Shown here: piece by piece, positions 28,184 through 37,424 of the stretch
Layout of the letters: every line of letters starts with the position of its first letter
Numbering within the stretch: the stretch's first letter is position 1
Source of the DNA: Sphingobacteriaceae bacterium
Lineage (GTDB): Bacteria; Bacteroidota; Bacteroidia; Sphingobacteriales; Sphingobacteriaceae
Direction: 5' to 3'
Length of the DNA: 64,000 bases
NCBI GenBank assembly: GCA_947463785.1
Contig: CANHRG010000001.1
Span: forward strand, 186,001 to 250,000
Program-made: the position numbers and the translations under genes
Notes under the pieces: model-generated
What the model was told of the DNA's origin: nothing
The model's input: the letters and a program-made list of their open reading frames with translations, nothing else
Databases searched by the model: none

Positions 28184-28299
28184 GATTTTTATTCTAAATG
28201 GGGATTTAATTCGGGTGTCAAATTGTTTAAAAATTACCTTGTTTTTTGCGGCCAATAATTTCTATTTTCCGCCCTGATTTAAACTTTGATTTAGTGTTC

Positions 28300-29502
28300 A
28301 TGCGATTCAAATTATTCTCCTTTTTTTCTTTTGTGGTTGTTTTGGGTTTTTTGGCTGCTTGTAGTTCGGGTAGTGGACGTAGTGCAGAAGATGCTGTAAA
28401 CGACAGTTTGCTATTGGTTTATCATCCAAGTAAGGAGAGTGAACGGATAGATGATTTTATTGAACGCTTACACCGCACCCGCCAATTCAATGGCAATGTA
28501 CTCGTCGCCCGAAAGGGTAAAATTATTTACGAAAGAGCCATAGGCTGGGCCGATTATTTGCATCGCGATAGCTTAAAAATTAATTCCGTATTTCAATTGG
28601 CATCGGTAACCAAGCCCTTTACCGCTACCGCGATCATGATGTTGGTGGAAGAGGGTAAACTCAGTTTAGATCAGGACGTTAAAGAATTCTTCCCCAATTT
28701 TCCATACGATGGCATTACGGTTCGTTTACTCTTGACCCACCGTTCGGGCATGATGAATTACGTGTATTTCACCGATGATATCTGGAAAGAAAAAATGAAG
28801 CCCATGAGCAATACCGATGTAATGCGATTGATTGCCGAACACAAGCCTAACCCTTATGCCAAGCCTGATAAAGTGTTCCATTATAACAATTCGAATTACA
28901 TGGTACTTGCAGCCATTATAGAAAAAGTGACCAGTAAAAGTTATGCTGACTTTATGGATGAGCGTATTTTTAAGCCAATAGGATTGAAAAACACCCATGT
29001 GTACTCTACTACGGTGTATCCAAAAATTCCTGCCGACGTAATTGGTCACGATCGGGTTTGGCGACGTTCGGTAGTGCAAAATTTCTTAGATGGCCCTACC
29101 GGCGACAAAGGTATTTACAGCACCATACACGATTTATTCTTATTTGACCAGGCCTTGCGGAAAGGAAAATTGATCAGTCAAGAAAGCCAGGATTCTGCCT
29201 ATGCCGCCCACAATCCAATCAAATCAGGCCACTTTAGTTATGGCTATGGCTGGAGGCTTTTTCAGGGCGATAATCAGCAGGTAGTTTACCATACGGGTTG
29301 GTGGCACGGTTTCAGACACATTTATGTTCGTGATTTGAAAAATGACCTAACCGTAATTTTCTTAGGTAATTTAACCAACGGTAGCTTACTGGCTTTAGAT
29401 GATTTATACCTGATGTTGGGCATGCCGGTTATTCGCCGAAATGCGTATTCGAGAGATGGAGCTTACCTGGGAGATGGCAGTTCTGGAGAGACCGACGATT
29501 AA
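28300..29502 (+). CDS. Lipid-anchored beta-lactamase-family serine hydrolase
   Basis: 400 residues from the ATG at 28300, chosen because it gives a clean lipoprotein signal (FLAAC, Cys 21). An upstream in-frame start at 28246 would bury it. The penicillin-binding fold motifs are SVTK (S102, K105), YNN within FHYNNSNYMVL and HTGWW in place of KTG. This is the class C beta-lactamase/esterase/D-aminopeptidase group; the activity cannot be told from sequence. Its stop codon overlaps that of the CsbD-like gene by 4 bases. Confidence 0.9.
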   Translation: MRFKLFSFFSFVVVLGFLAACSSGSGRSAEDAVNDSLLLVYHPSKESERIDDFIERLHRTRQFNGNVLVARKGKIIYERAIGWADYLHRDSLKINSVFQLASVTKPFTATAIMMLVEEGKLSLDQDVKEFFPNFPYDGITVRLLLTHRSGMMNYVYFTDDIWKEKMKPMSNTDVMRLIAEHKPNPYAKPDKVFHYNNSNYMVLAAIIEKVTSKSYADFMDERIFKPIGLKNTHVYSTTVYPKIPADVIGHDRVWRRSVVQNFLDGPTGDKGIYSTIHDLFLFDQALRKGKLISQESQDSAYAAHNPIKSGHFSYGYGWRLFQGDNQQVVYHTGWWHGFRHIYVRDLKNDLTVIFLGNLTNGSLLALDDLYLMLGMPVIRRNAYSRDGAYLGDGSSGETDD

Positions 29503-29714
29503 AGGCGATTGTTATCAATATTTACCAGGCCTTTGGTCAAGGTAAATACCACATATTCGCGTTTACGGTTTAATCGAACCATTAAGCGTTGTATCAATGC
29601 TTCTTCTTGTCCGGATTGAAAGTTCAGATCTTCATCAGACAAATGATTGTATTTGCGCTTCAGTTTGATCTTTAAGCGATCCCAGTCTTGGTTACTAATG
29701 CTTAGTTCTGCCAT
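29499..29714 (-). CDS. CsbD-like small stress-type protein
   Basis: 71 residues from the ATG at 29714. An open frame begins 10 codons earlier but that part overlaps the promoter box and reads as cysteine-rich noise. The sequence (SNQDWDRLKIKLKRKYNHLSDEDL, then GQEEALIQRLMVRL) follows the CsbD pattern of a short charged helical protein with W..LK.K......L.D.DL. CsbD proteins accumulate under general stress; their molecular role is unknown. It is convergent with the serine hydrolase and shares its stop-codon bases. Confidence 0.68.
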   Translation of the reverse strand: MAELSISNQDWDRLKIKLKRKYNHLSDEDLNFQSGQEEALIQRLMVRLNRKREYVVFTLTKGLVNIDNNRL

Positions 29715-29721
29715 AATGCTG

Positions 29722-29729
29722 CAAAAATA
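29722..29729 (-). promoter_or_regulatory. Promoter -7 box 7 nt before the CsbD-like gene
   Basis: TATTTTTG (minus strand) fits TAnnTTTG and lies 7 nt before the ATG at 29714, supporting that start. Confidence 0.4.
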
Positions 29730-29784
29730 ACAGAAAGCCGGCAATATAAAAGTCCCGATGTATCATGAAAGGGTAAGAAATGCT

Positions 29785-30966
29785 CTAGGTCGGGAAACAG
29801 AGTTTACCCAAGCTAACGGCCGGTAATCCGGCAAAGGCAATTGGCTCGCCAAAAAGGGTTTCGTTGGCTAAAACGGCAAACAGGATTGCTTCTTTGGCAT
29901 CGGCCGAAATACCCAGAACTTCTAGCGGTTGACATTTTATTTCAGGTAAGGCCTCTTGAAGTTTTTTCATTAAGAAGGTGTTGTGCAATCCACCTCCGCT
30001 AACGTACAATGAAGTATTTGGCAAGTTAAAATGCTCTTTAATCGGCTCAGCAATGCCATTTACTGTAAATTGGGTTAAGGTGGCTAGTATATCTTCGGGA
30101 GCTAAATTCAACTCTAAATCTTGCAAAACGCTTTTAGCCCAATTCCAGCTAAACATTTCTGGTCCGGTGCTTTTGGGGAGTGGTTTGGAAAGAAACGGGT
30201 GTTTTGAAAGCGCATCTAAATATTCCTGATTCACCTTTCCGCTCTCAGCTAGTGCGCCACCAGCATCGTACTCTTGCTGAAAATATTCCATAACCGCCGC
30301 ATCAATCAGCGTGTTTGCGGGGCCTACATCGCTGGAAACAACCTGATACGCTTTATTATTTTGGGGCAGGAAAGTAAAATTGGCAATTCCACCCAGGTTT
30401 AGTAAAATTCTATTCTCAACATTAGAGCTCAATAAAATATAATCGCCATAAATGGCCAAAGGAGCACCTTCACCACCAATGGCCGTATGTTTTTGCCTGA
30501 AATCACTCAGGGTTAAAATGCCGGTTTTATAAGCCAGGTGATCCCCATCGCCAATTTGTAAGGTGGAATTCGGATAAGCTACTTGCTGATGAAAATGTTG
30601 GGGCGCATGGTAAACCGTTTGCCCGTGGCTGGCAATTACATCTACTTCATCGGGGGTCACCCCCCAATCTTTCAGTGTTTCTACTACCAGGTCGGCGTGG
30701 TAATTCCCAATATAAGCGTTTAACAAGGTCAGTTTTTCCAAACTCACCTGCTTTTGGGCAAAAACCGATCTTAATTCTGCTTTAAAAATTTCCGGATAGA
30801 AAATGGTTTTAAAAAACTCTAGCTGCAGCTCAGTTTGTAATCCGGAACCGCTGATTTTGCAAAGCGCTAAGTCTAAGCCATCGAGAGAGGTCCCCGACAT
30901 CAAACCCAATATTCTTCGTTCCGATTTATTCGTTACTTTTTGTAACAGTTGCAGCTGGTGGTTCAT
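29785..30966 (-). CDS. anmK: Anhydro-N-acetylmuramic acid kinase
   Basis: 393 residues. Phosphorylates and opens 1,6-anhydro-MurNAc to MurNAc-6-phosphate during cell-wall recycling. Hallmarks are LGLMSGTSLDGLDLALCK, VIASHGQTVYHAP, IGEGAPLA-type ATP-site residues (IGGEGAPLAIYGD), LNLGGIANFT and SDVGPANTLIDA. It is divergent from the M16 peptidase gene with about 97 bases between. No other recycling gene is in the window. Confidence 0.96.
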   Translation of the reverse strand: MNHQLQLLQKVTNKSERRILGLMSGTSLDGLDLALCKISGSGLQTELQLEFFKTIFYPEIFKAELRSVFAQKQVSLEKLTLLNAYIGNYHADLVVETLKDWGVTPDEVDVIASHGQTVYHAPQHFHQQVAYPNSTLQIGDGDHLAYKTGILTLSDFRQKHTAIGGEGAPLAIYGDYILLSSNVENRILLNLGGIANFTFLPQNNKAYQVVSSDVGPANTLIDAAVMEYFQQEYDAGGALAESGKVNQEYLDALSKHPFLSKPLPKSTGPEMFSWNWAKSVLQDLELNLAPEDILATLTQFTVNGIAEPIKEHFNLPNTSLYVSGGGLHNTFLMKKLQEALPEIKCQPLEVLGISADAKEAILFAVLANETLFGEPIAFAGLPAVSLGKLCFPT

Positions 30967-31063
30967 CTAATCTAAGGTAAACAGAAAAAGCATTTCTGTA
31001 TTCACGCAACATTGGAAATCTTTTAATTCTTATCGATATTTAAACACAATTAAAAACCCCTGT

Positions 31064-33898
31064 ATGAGAAACCAATTTAAACTTTCTATTTATGTTTTGG
31101 CTATTGTGATTGCCGTTTCGGGTGGTGCTTCAGCTCAAAACAAAAGTAAATCTAAAGCAAGTAGCGTTTCGGCAAAGGCTATTCCCCTTGACCCGAATGT
31201 GAAAACAGGTAAACTGGCCAATGGCTTTACCTATTTTATCCGTAAAAACACCGAACCCAAAAACCGGGCAACACTATACTTAGCCAACAAGGTAGGTTCT
31301 ATTTTGGAAAACGACGATCAGCAGGGCTTGGCTCACTTTATGGAGCACATGAGTTTTAATGGAACAAAATCGTATCCAAAAAACGACCTGGTTAACTATT
31401 TACAAAAAGCCGGTGTTCGTTTTGGTGCCGATTTAAATGCCTATACCAGTTTTGACGAAACCGTATACCAATTACCTATACCAACCGATGATCTGGAGGT
31501 ATTTAAAAACGGTATGCAGATTATGAGAGACTGGGCTCAGGATGCCACCTTGGATATAGCCGAAATTGAAAAAGAAAGAGGCGTTGTTATTGAAGAAAAA
31601 CGTTTGGGTAAAGGTGCCGCACAGCGTATGCAACAGCAATACCTGCCGATGCTTTTCAATAATTCACGGTATTCAAACCGCCTGCCTATTGGTACAGAGG
31701 AAGTACTGAAAAATTTCAAACCAGAAACCATTAAGGCATTTTATGCCGATTGGTACCGTCCGGATTTACAGGCATTAATTGTAGTAGGAGATATTGATGT
31801 TGCTCAGGTAGAACAAATAATCAAGACAAAGTTCTCCGATTTAAAAAAACCGGCAAAACCTCGTCAACGTACTCAGTATCAAATTCCATTAACAGGTAAA
31901 AACCAATTCATGGCTGTTACCGATAAGGAATTCCCGGTAACGGTAGTACAATTGATTGTAAAGCATCCGGAAATGGTGATTCGTACCGATGCAGATTACC
32001 GTAAAAGTGTGATCCGTTCGTTGTTTAACCGCATGATCCAGGCTCGTTTTAGCGAATTAACCAAACAAGGCAATCCACCTTTCTTACAAGCCGGAGGAAA
32101 TATCAGTGGTTTCTTAGCTGGTTTAGATGCCTTCAATGCTTTTTTAGTTGCTAAACCGGGTGAGTTGGAAAAAGGATTTAAAGCAACCTTAACCGAAACC
32201 GAACGCATCAAGAGATTTGGTTTCACGCAAACCGAACTTGACCGGGCTAAACAAGCTTACCAAACGCAGATGGAATCTGCCCTGAAAGAAAAAGACAAAA
32301 CTTCTTCAGATGCTTTTGTAAATGAATACCTGCAGTACTTTCTAAAAGGCGAAGCCAGCCCGGGTATTGACTATGAATTCAATCTGGCAAAAACACAATT
32401 ACCAAGTATCAGCCTGGATGAGGTAAATGCTGTGGTAAAACAATACGTTACCGACAGCAATCGCGACATTATTGTGATGGGTCCTGAAAAGGATAAGGAT
32501 AAATTGCCAACCGAAGCTCTGGTGAATTCTTGGGTAGAAAGTGTGACCAAATCAGCTATTCAGGCTTATGTGGATCAAGTATCGGATAAGCCCTTATTGG
32601 CTGAGAAACCTAAAGCCGGAACCATTATTGCCGAACAAAAATTAGCCGATCTTGGCGTAACCGAACTCACTTTTAGTAACGGCGTAAAGGCTATTTTAAA
32701 ACCAACTGATTTCAAAAACGACGAAATCAATTTTTCAGCTTACAGTCCGGGTGGAACCTCGCTGTATGCTGACGCTGATTTTCAATCGGCCAGCAATGCA
32801 GCCAACATTGTACGCAGCAGCGGTTTGGGAGATTTTGATGCCATAACCTTGCCTAAAATGCTGAACGGTAAAAAGGTAAGTGTAGGCCCATATATTGCCG
32901 AGCGTAGTGAAGGAATATCAGGTTTTACCTCGCCAAAAGATTTAGAAACTGCCTTACAATTGAATTACCTCTATTTTACGAAGCCGCGTAAGGATGCAGA
33001 AATTTTCAAAGGCTTAATCACGCAGCAAAAGGGAGGTTTGAGCAATCGGGAGAATGATCCCAATAGCGTATACAGCGATACCGTAAATGCTGTATTGGGT
33101 AATTACAATGTTCGTCGTACCGGACCTAGTCTTCAAAAAGTAGAGCAAATTAATTTGGACAGAGCTTTTGAGATTTACAAAGAACGCTTTGCCGATGCCA
33201 GCGACTTTACTTTTGTTTTTGTAGGAAGCTTTGATGTAGAAAAGATGAAGCCTTTATTGGCTCAATACTTGGGTGGATTGCCAAGCTCTAACAGAAAAGA
33301 AGAAGCAAAAGATTTAGGCATTAAAATCCCAACAGGTAAAATTGCCAAAACTGTTTTTAAAGGTACCGAGCAAAAATCGACGGTAAGACTGGTAATAAGT
33401 GGAGATTTTATTTACAACTCTGAAAATGTAAATAAACTGGAAGCGCTTTCAGAAATTCTTCAAATTAAGTTAACCGAACGTTTAAGAGAGGATGAAGGTG
33501 GTGTATATAGCCCGGGTGCATTTGTGAGCTACGGCAAATATCCTACTGCCAGATATAGCTTCACCATTACCTTTGGATGTGGTCCGGAGAATGTAGAGAA
33601 ACTCATTGCGGCTTCTTTGGATGAGATTGCTAAATTGAGAAAAAATGGCCCTCAGGCGGTTGATTTAGAGAAATTCCTAGCCGAAGAACGCCGATCAACC
33701 GAAGTTCAACTGAAGGAGAACGGTTTTTGGTTAGGTTACCTGGTTAACCAGTACCAAAACCAAGAAGACCCTAAAATGCTATTAACGTATTTAGAATCTC
33801 TGAAAAAACTCAATACCGAGAATTTGAAGCAAGCTGCCAACCAATACCTTATCGAGTCAAATTTCATTCGTTTGGTATTGGAACCGGAGAAAAAATAA
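31064..33898 (+). CDS. Exported M16 (insulinase-like) zinc metallopeptidase
   Basis: 944 residues, a two-lobed M16 protease of the Bacteroidota length class, with a signal peptide ending GGASA. The N-terminal lobe carries the inverted zinc motif HFMEH (H91, E94, H95) and the downstream Glu in EIEKERGVVIEE. The C-terminal lobe (from about 530) repeats the fold without a zinc motif, as usual, and includes the conserved R/Y region LTERLREDEGGVYSPG. It degrades peptides in the periplasm. A strong terminator follows the stop. Confidence 0.95.
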   Translation: MRNQFKLSIYVLAIVIAVSGGASAQNKSKSKASSVSAKAIPLDPNVKTGKLANGFTYFIRKNTEPKNRATLYLANKVGSILENDDQQGLAHFMEHMSFNGTKSYPKNDLVNYLQKAGVRFGADLNAYTSFDETVYQLPIPTDDLEVFKNGMQIMRDWAQDATLDIAEIEKERGVVIEEKRLGKGAAQRMQQQYLPMLFNNSRYSNRLPIGTEEVLKNFKPETIKAFYADWYRPDLQALIVVGDIDVAQVEQIIKTKFSDLKKPAKPRQRTQYQIPLTGKNQFMAVTDKEFPVTVVQLIVKHPEMVIRTDADYRKSVIRSLFNRMIQARFSELTKQGNPPFLQAGGNISGFLAGLDAFNAFLVAKPGELEKGFKATLTETERIKRFGFTQTELDRAKQAYQTQMESALKEKDKTSSDAFVNEYLQYFLKGEASPGIDYEFNLAKTQLPSISLDEVNAVVKQYVTDSNRDIIVMGPEKDKDKLPTEALVNSWVESVTKSAIQAYVDQVSDKPLLAEKPKAGTIIAEQKLADLGVTELTFSNGVKAILKPTDFKNDEINFSAYSPGGTSLYADADFQSASNAANIVRSSGLGDFDAITLPKMLNGKKVSVGPYIAERSEGISGFTSPKDLETALQLNYLYFTKPRKDAEIFKGLITQQKGGLSNRENDPNSVYSDTVNAVLGNYNVRRTGPSLQKVEQINLDRAFEIYKERFADASDFTFVFVGSFDVEKMKPLLAQYLGGLPSSNRKEEAKDLGIKIPTGKIAKTVFKGTEQKSTVRLVISGDFIYNSENVNKLEALSEILQIKLTERLREDEGGVYSPGAFVSYGKYPTARYSFTITFGCGPENVEKLIAASLDEIAKLRKNGPQAVDLEKFLAEERRSTEVQLKENGFWLGYLVNQYQNQEDPKMLLTYLESLKKLNTENLKQAANQYLIESNFIRLVLEPEKK

Positions 33899-33918
33899 AA
33901 CCTGCTTTTGTAATCAGA

Positions 33919-33947
33919 AAGCCCCGATCGTAAATCGGGGCTTTTTT
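33919..33947 (+). terminator. Intrinsic terminator after the M16 peptidase gene
   Basis: Perfect 10-bp stem AAGCCCCGAT / ATCGGGGCTT with a 5-nt loop, followed by TTTT. It lies 20 bases after the stop codon. Confidence 0.92.
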
Positions 33948-33998
33948 GTGCAATAATTTTTCTAAAAAACGGTTATTGCATGTATAAGCTAGTCAAAA

Positions 33999-34685
33999 AT
34001 GAAGACTGTTTTACTCAGCCTAAGCCTGGTTGTACTGGGTTTAGCCAATCTACACGCACAAAAGATGTTTAGTTATCAAGATGTAAAAGGGAAGCCTTTG
34101 AGCCAGGCTCAGGTTGATCAGCTTGAAAAGCAATTTCAAGGATTTCTGGGCATGGAAATCATCAAAGAGGGGAATCCACTTGTGGTTCAGGTGAGCACAC
34201 CGAGCCCGCAAGAATGGAAATACATTCAAAATCTTCGGCACCAAGAACTGGAAGCCTTGAAAAAGAAATGGCTGGGCAAGCCCCTGCCCACGTTTGCTCT
34301 TCAAAGCCTAGATAATAAAGTTCTCGTGAATAAAAATTTGATTGGCCGAAAGACGCTTTTCTTTTTCTGGAGTAAATCCGATTACGTTAGCCTGAATCAA
34401 TTCGCATCTCTAACTAAATTGCTTAGTAGTTTTAAAGGAAAACCGGTACAATTTTGGGCTATTACCTTTGAAGATAAGGTGTTGATCAAAGACTTTTTGA
34501 AATTACATCCATTTGCTTTTGTGCACGCCCCTGGCGATTTTTCTTTTGTGATGGAGAAAATGGGGATCGTACAAACCCCAGTTTTTTTACTAACCGATTC
34601 GAAAGGAATTGTTCGTTACCTGGACATCTCCAACGATAAAAATATAGGTCAGCGTTTAGCTACAGAAATTGCTAAGATCAAGTAA
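33999..34685 (+). CDS. Exported thioredoxin-fold (TlpA/AhpC-like) protein lacking the CxxC pair
   Basis: 228 residues with a signal peptide ending LANLHA. The N-terminal half (34-90) is a helical segment of unknown kind. From about 90 the sequence follows the TlpA/peroxiredoxin fold: LGKPLPTFALQSLDNKVL, RKTLFFFWSKSDYV, the cis-Pro position QTPVFLLTDSKGIVRY. The catalytic WCxxC is replaced by FWSKSDYV, so there is no cysteine for redox work. It may be a structural or chaperone-like relative. An SDR gene follows 21 bases later on the same strand. Confidence 0.78.
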   Translation: MKTVLLSLSLVVLGLANLHAQKMFSYQDVKGKPLSQAQVDQLEKQFQGFLGMEIIKEGNPLVVQVSTPSPQEWKYIQNLRHQELEALKKKWLGKPLPTFALQSLDNKVLVNKNLIGRKTLFFFWSKSDYVSLNQFASLTKLLSSFKGKPVQFWAITFEDKVLIKDFLKLHPFAFVHAPGDFSFVMEKMGIVQTPVFLLTDSKGIVRYLDISNDKNIGQRLATEIAKIK

Positions 34686-34706
34686 ATTAGCGATTCAATA
34701 ATTCAA

Positions 34707-35459
34707 ATGAACAAGACCTATTTAATTAGTGGTGCCGGAAGTGGCATTGGTATGGCCATGGCAAAAAAGTTAGCCGCTCAGGGAGATAGCTGCATTTTGT
34801 TGGGCAGAAATTTGGAAAAACTGCAACAGGTTTTGGCAGTTTTGCCAACCAACAGACATCAAATCTTAGATGTAGATATCCGATCAATAGAAAAACTCCA
34901 GGAAGCTGCCGAGCTTCTTAAAAAAGAAGAAATACACGGCATTATTGCCAATGCCGGCGTGGGTGGCGAAAATTACTGGGGAGAATCGGATCGCTGGGAG
35001 GAAATTTTAAGTACCAATTTAACGGGCACCTATAATTTGATAAACACCTTTTTGCCAAACCTGCGTCTGGCTAAAAGTGAGTACAAACACATCATGATCA
35101 CTTCTTCTGTATTAGCCCGATTGGGGGTTGCCAATTACAGTGCGTATTGTGCCAGCAAGGCTGGCTTATTGGGTTTAATGCGCTCATGGGCGGTTCAATT
35201 TGCTCCCGAAAATATTTTGGTGAATGCCATTTGTCCGGGATGGGTAAACACAAGCATGGCGCAAGAGGGTTTACAAGGCATTGCCGATGGTTTGGGCATG
35301 AGCAAGTCTCAGTTTTACGACATTGCCATGCAAAGTGTTCCGCTGCGTAAAATGAGTGAGCCAGAAGAAATTGCCAATTTGGTAGTTTATTTGGTTGAGC
35401 AAGAGTCTATTACCGGTCAAGCTATTGATATCAACTGCGGTTCGGTAATGAATAGTTAA
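34707..35459 (+). CDS. Short-chain dehydrogenase/reductase
   Basis: 250 residues, classical SDR. Cofactor motif GAGSGIGMAMAKKL near the N-terminus, IIANAGVGG, the catalytic Ser in ITSSVLAR, YSAYCASKAG (Tyr and Lys) and the CPGWVNTSMA loop. Residue R at the end of beta-2 (LLGRN) hints at NADPH use. The substrate is unknown. Its stop shares a TTAA with the stop of the convergent glycoside hydrolase. Confidence 0.93.
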   Translation: MNKTYLISGAGSGIGMAMAKKLAAQGDSCILLGRNLEKLQQVLAVLPTNRHQILDVDIRSIEKLQEAAELLKKEEIHGIIANAGVGGENYWGESDRWEEILSTNLTGTYNLINTFLPNLRLAKSEYKHIMITSSVLARLGVANYSAYCASKAGLLGLMRSWAVQFAPENILVNAICPGWVNTSMAQEGLQGIADGLGMSKSQFYDIAMQSVPLRKMSEPEEIANLVVYLVEQESITGQAIDINCGSVMNS

Positions 35460-36982
35460 TTGGCTTTTATACCTACGTAATTGGACGGGACACTTTCATT
35501 CTTCACCCGATCCAGCGCAGTAATCAAATAGGTATATCGGGTTCCAGATGTGACCGTCTGATCTTTAAACTCCGTTAGGCTGGCATCAAAGCTAATTTTC
35601 AGTATATTTTTTGGGTTTGAGATATCTATCTTTTCTCCCTCTTTAAAGCGGTAAATCACGTAACCCGAAGCGGTTTCACCATCCTTGGCTTCAGGTGGGC
35701 TAACCCATCTCAATTGCACCGACTTGTATAGCATCTGCACTTCTACTAAAAGCGGGTGGTTGGGTGGAACGTCATCTAGCCAGCTCATGGCCGGAGGTAA
35801 AGCATGGGTGTTGTAAAAATCATTTTTTAGCGAATCGTTTAATCCCGCTAGGTTATCTCGTAAAGATTTTGAACTGAAATAAACACTACCCTGAACATGT
35901 GGATTGCGACGTGAATACCGGATTTGAGTTGGTATTTGATTCCGATTTTGCCAGCCACTTTTGGTCTCGATGGCCCGATAAGCGCCAACTCCTACGTAAA
36001 CATGTTTACCAAAGGCATTTTTTGCCCACCAGTCAACCAGTTTGTCGTAAGCTGCTGCCGGGTAATACATCGGGAAATAAATTTGTGGATTGATGTAATC
36101 TACCCAGCCCGATTTCACCCATTTTCGGGCATCTCCATACAATTTACTATAGCCCTCCAGGCCGGTAGTTGCCGATCCCTCAGGATCTTGCGACTGATTT
36201 TTCCAGATACCAAACGGACTGATGCCAAATTTTACATAGGGTTTTGCCCGATGAATACTGTCTGAAACTGTATGAATTAAGGTATCTACATTTTGCCTGC
36301 GCCAATCATCTACCGAAAGTAGTCCGGCACCATATTTCTGATATGCGTCATTGTCGGCAATTACTTGTCCGGGAGTGGGATATGGGTAGAAGTAATCATC
36401 GAAATGAACTCCATCGATATCGTAATTACGCACCACATCCATAATTACCGAAATAATGTATTCCCGCACTTCCGGAAGGCCCGGATTGAAGAGTTTTTTA
36501 CCCCCATAGGTGAAAAACCACTCTGGTTTTTGTTTGGTAATGTGTTTGGCGCTGGTATTTCTGTCAATCAGGTCAAAGGTGGCACGATAAGGGTTGAACC
36601 AGGCGTGCAATTCCATTCCTCTTTTATGTGCTTCGCTGATGGCAAACTCCAAGGGGTCGTATAGAGGATCGGGAGCTTTACCCTGACTTCCGGTTAAGAA
36701 TCTGCTCCATGGCTCTCTGCCTTTACTATAAAATGCATCTGCTGCTGGTCTAATTTGAAATAAAACGGCATTCAAACCGCTTTGCTGGTGATGATCAAGA
36801 ATACGCAGCAGTTCGTTTTTTTGTTCTTCGGTGCTTAATCCGGGTTTAGATGGCCAATCGATATTGGATACGGTTGCAACCCAAGCTCCACGAAACTCCC
36901 GTTTAGGATTATTTTGAGCTTGAGCAACAAGAGAAGCACAACAAACGAATAACAAAAATAGCTGTAAGTATTTCCGAATCAT
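35456..36982 (-). CDS. GHL10-type glycoside hydrolase (DUF187) with C-terminal fibronectin III domain
   Basis: 508 residues from the ATG at 36982. This start gives a normal signal peptide (MIRKYLQLFLLFVCCASLVAQAQ); an ATG at 36991 adds three residues and a TTG at 37000 six. The catalytic region matches the GHL10 pattern: REFRGAWVATVSNIDWPSKPG, MELHAWFNPYR, the IDGVHFDDYFYPYP active-site strand and SGWVDYINPQIYFP. Residues about 415-508 read as a fibronectin III module (SLTEFKDQTVTSGTRYTYLI). Related enzymes cut peptidoglycan glycan strands lacking stem peptides; that role here is inferred only from family. Confidence 0.93.
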   Translation of the reverse strand: MIRKYLQLFLLFVCCASLVAQAQNNPKREFRGAWVATVSNIDWPSKPGLSTEEQKNELLRILDHHQQSGLNAVLFQIRPAADAFYSKGREPWSRFLTGSQGKAPDPLYDPLEFAISEAHKRGMELHAWFNPYRATFDLIDRNTSAKHITKQKPEWFFTYGGKKLFNPGLPEVREYIISVIMDVVRNYDIDGVHFDDYFYPYPTPGQVIADNDAYQKYGAGLLSVDDWRRQNVDTLIHTVSDSIHRAKPYVKFGISPFGIWKNQSQDPEGSATTGLEGYSKLYGDARKWVKSGWVDYINPQIYFPMYYPAAAYDKLVDWWAKNAFGKHVYVGVGAYRAIETKSGWQNRNQIPTQIRYSRRNPHVQGSVYFSSKSLRDNLAGLNDSLKNDFYNTHALPPAMSWLDDVPPNHPLLVEVQMLYKSVQLRWVSPPEAKDGETASGYVIYRFKEGEKIDISNPKNILKISFDASLTEFKDQTVTSGTRYTYLITALDRVKNESVPSNYVGIKAN

Positions 36983-36997
36983 GAAAGACATTTCTGC

Positions 36998-37005
36998 CAA
37001 AGATA
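36998..37005 (-). promoter_or_regulatory. Promoter -7 box for the GHL10 hydrolase
   Basis: TATCTTTG (minus strand) fits TAnnTTTG. It is 6 nt before the ATG at 36991 and 15 nt before the ATG at 36982. It overlaps the TTG at 37000, so that start would not be transcribed. Confidence 0.45.
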
Positions 37006-37035
37006 AGGGAAATGCTAAAGCTCCAAATCTGATTT

Positions 37036-37068
37036 TTTGAACAGTCCAACTAACAAAGACTGTTCAAA
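37036..37068. repeat. 11-bp perfect inverted repeat in the divergent promoter region
   Basis: TTTGAACAGTC, 11-nt spacer, GACTGTTCAAA. It lies in the 161-base region between the GHL10 gene (minus) and the DUF1844 gene (plus), upstream of both promoter boxes. It is either an operator for a dimeric regulator or a stem-loop. No T-run follows directly, so it is not a convincing terminator. Confidence 0.6.
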
Positions 37069-37089
37069 TCACCGGTTAAAACATTATTT

Positions 37090-37097
37090 TATATTTG
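37090..37097 (+). promoter_or_regulatory. Promoter -7 box for the DUF1844 operon
   Basis: TATATTTG fits TAnnTTTG, 46 nt before the ATG at 37144. A GGGAG stretch lies about 10 nt before that ATG. Confidence 0.45.
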
Positions 37098-37143
37098 CAG
37101 AAATAATCACCAACAAACTACGTTAATAAGGGAGCAATACAAC

Positions 37144-37401
37144 ATGGACAAGAATGATCAGCTTTTTGGCTCATTGATTTACTTATTTCACACTACTGGA
37201 ATGCAGGGCTTAGGTAAATTGATGAACCCTGTAAGTCAGAAAATCGAGAAAAATTTGGATCAGGCAAAAGAAAGTATTGATATGCTCGAAATGCTGAAAC
37301 AAAAAACTCAGGGAAATTTGAGTCCGGAATTAACTCGCTTAATAGAACAATTTTTAACAGATTTGCGCTTGAATTATGTAGATGAAAGCAAAAATCAGTA
37401 G
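37144..37401 (+). CDS. DUF1844 family protein
   Basis: 85 residues. It matches DUF1844 throughout: an N-terminal helix FGSLIYLFHTTGMQGLGKL, a central SIDMLEMLKQKTQGNLSPELTRL, and an end FLTDLRLNYV. DUF1844 proteins are small, helical and of unknown function, widespread in bacteria. The first gene of a two-gene unit, followed 23 bases later by a membrane-anchored coiled-coil protein. An inverted repeat lies upstream of its promoter. Confidence 0.85.
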   Translation: MDKNDQLFGSLIYLFHTTGMQGLGKLMNPVSQKIEKNLDQAKESIDMLEMLKQKTQGNLSPELTRLIEQFLTDLRLNYVDESKNQ

Positions 37402-37424
37402 ACTATTTATTTTCAATTAAACTT

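Noticed and set aside
28246-28299. 18-codon N-terminal extension of the serine hydrolase
   Set aside because: It would hide a clear lipoprotein signal that begins at the ATG at 28300.
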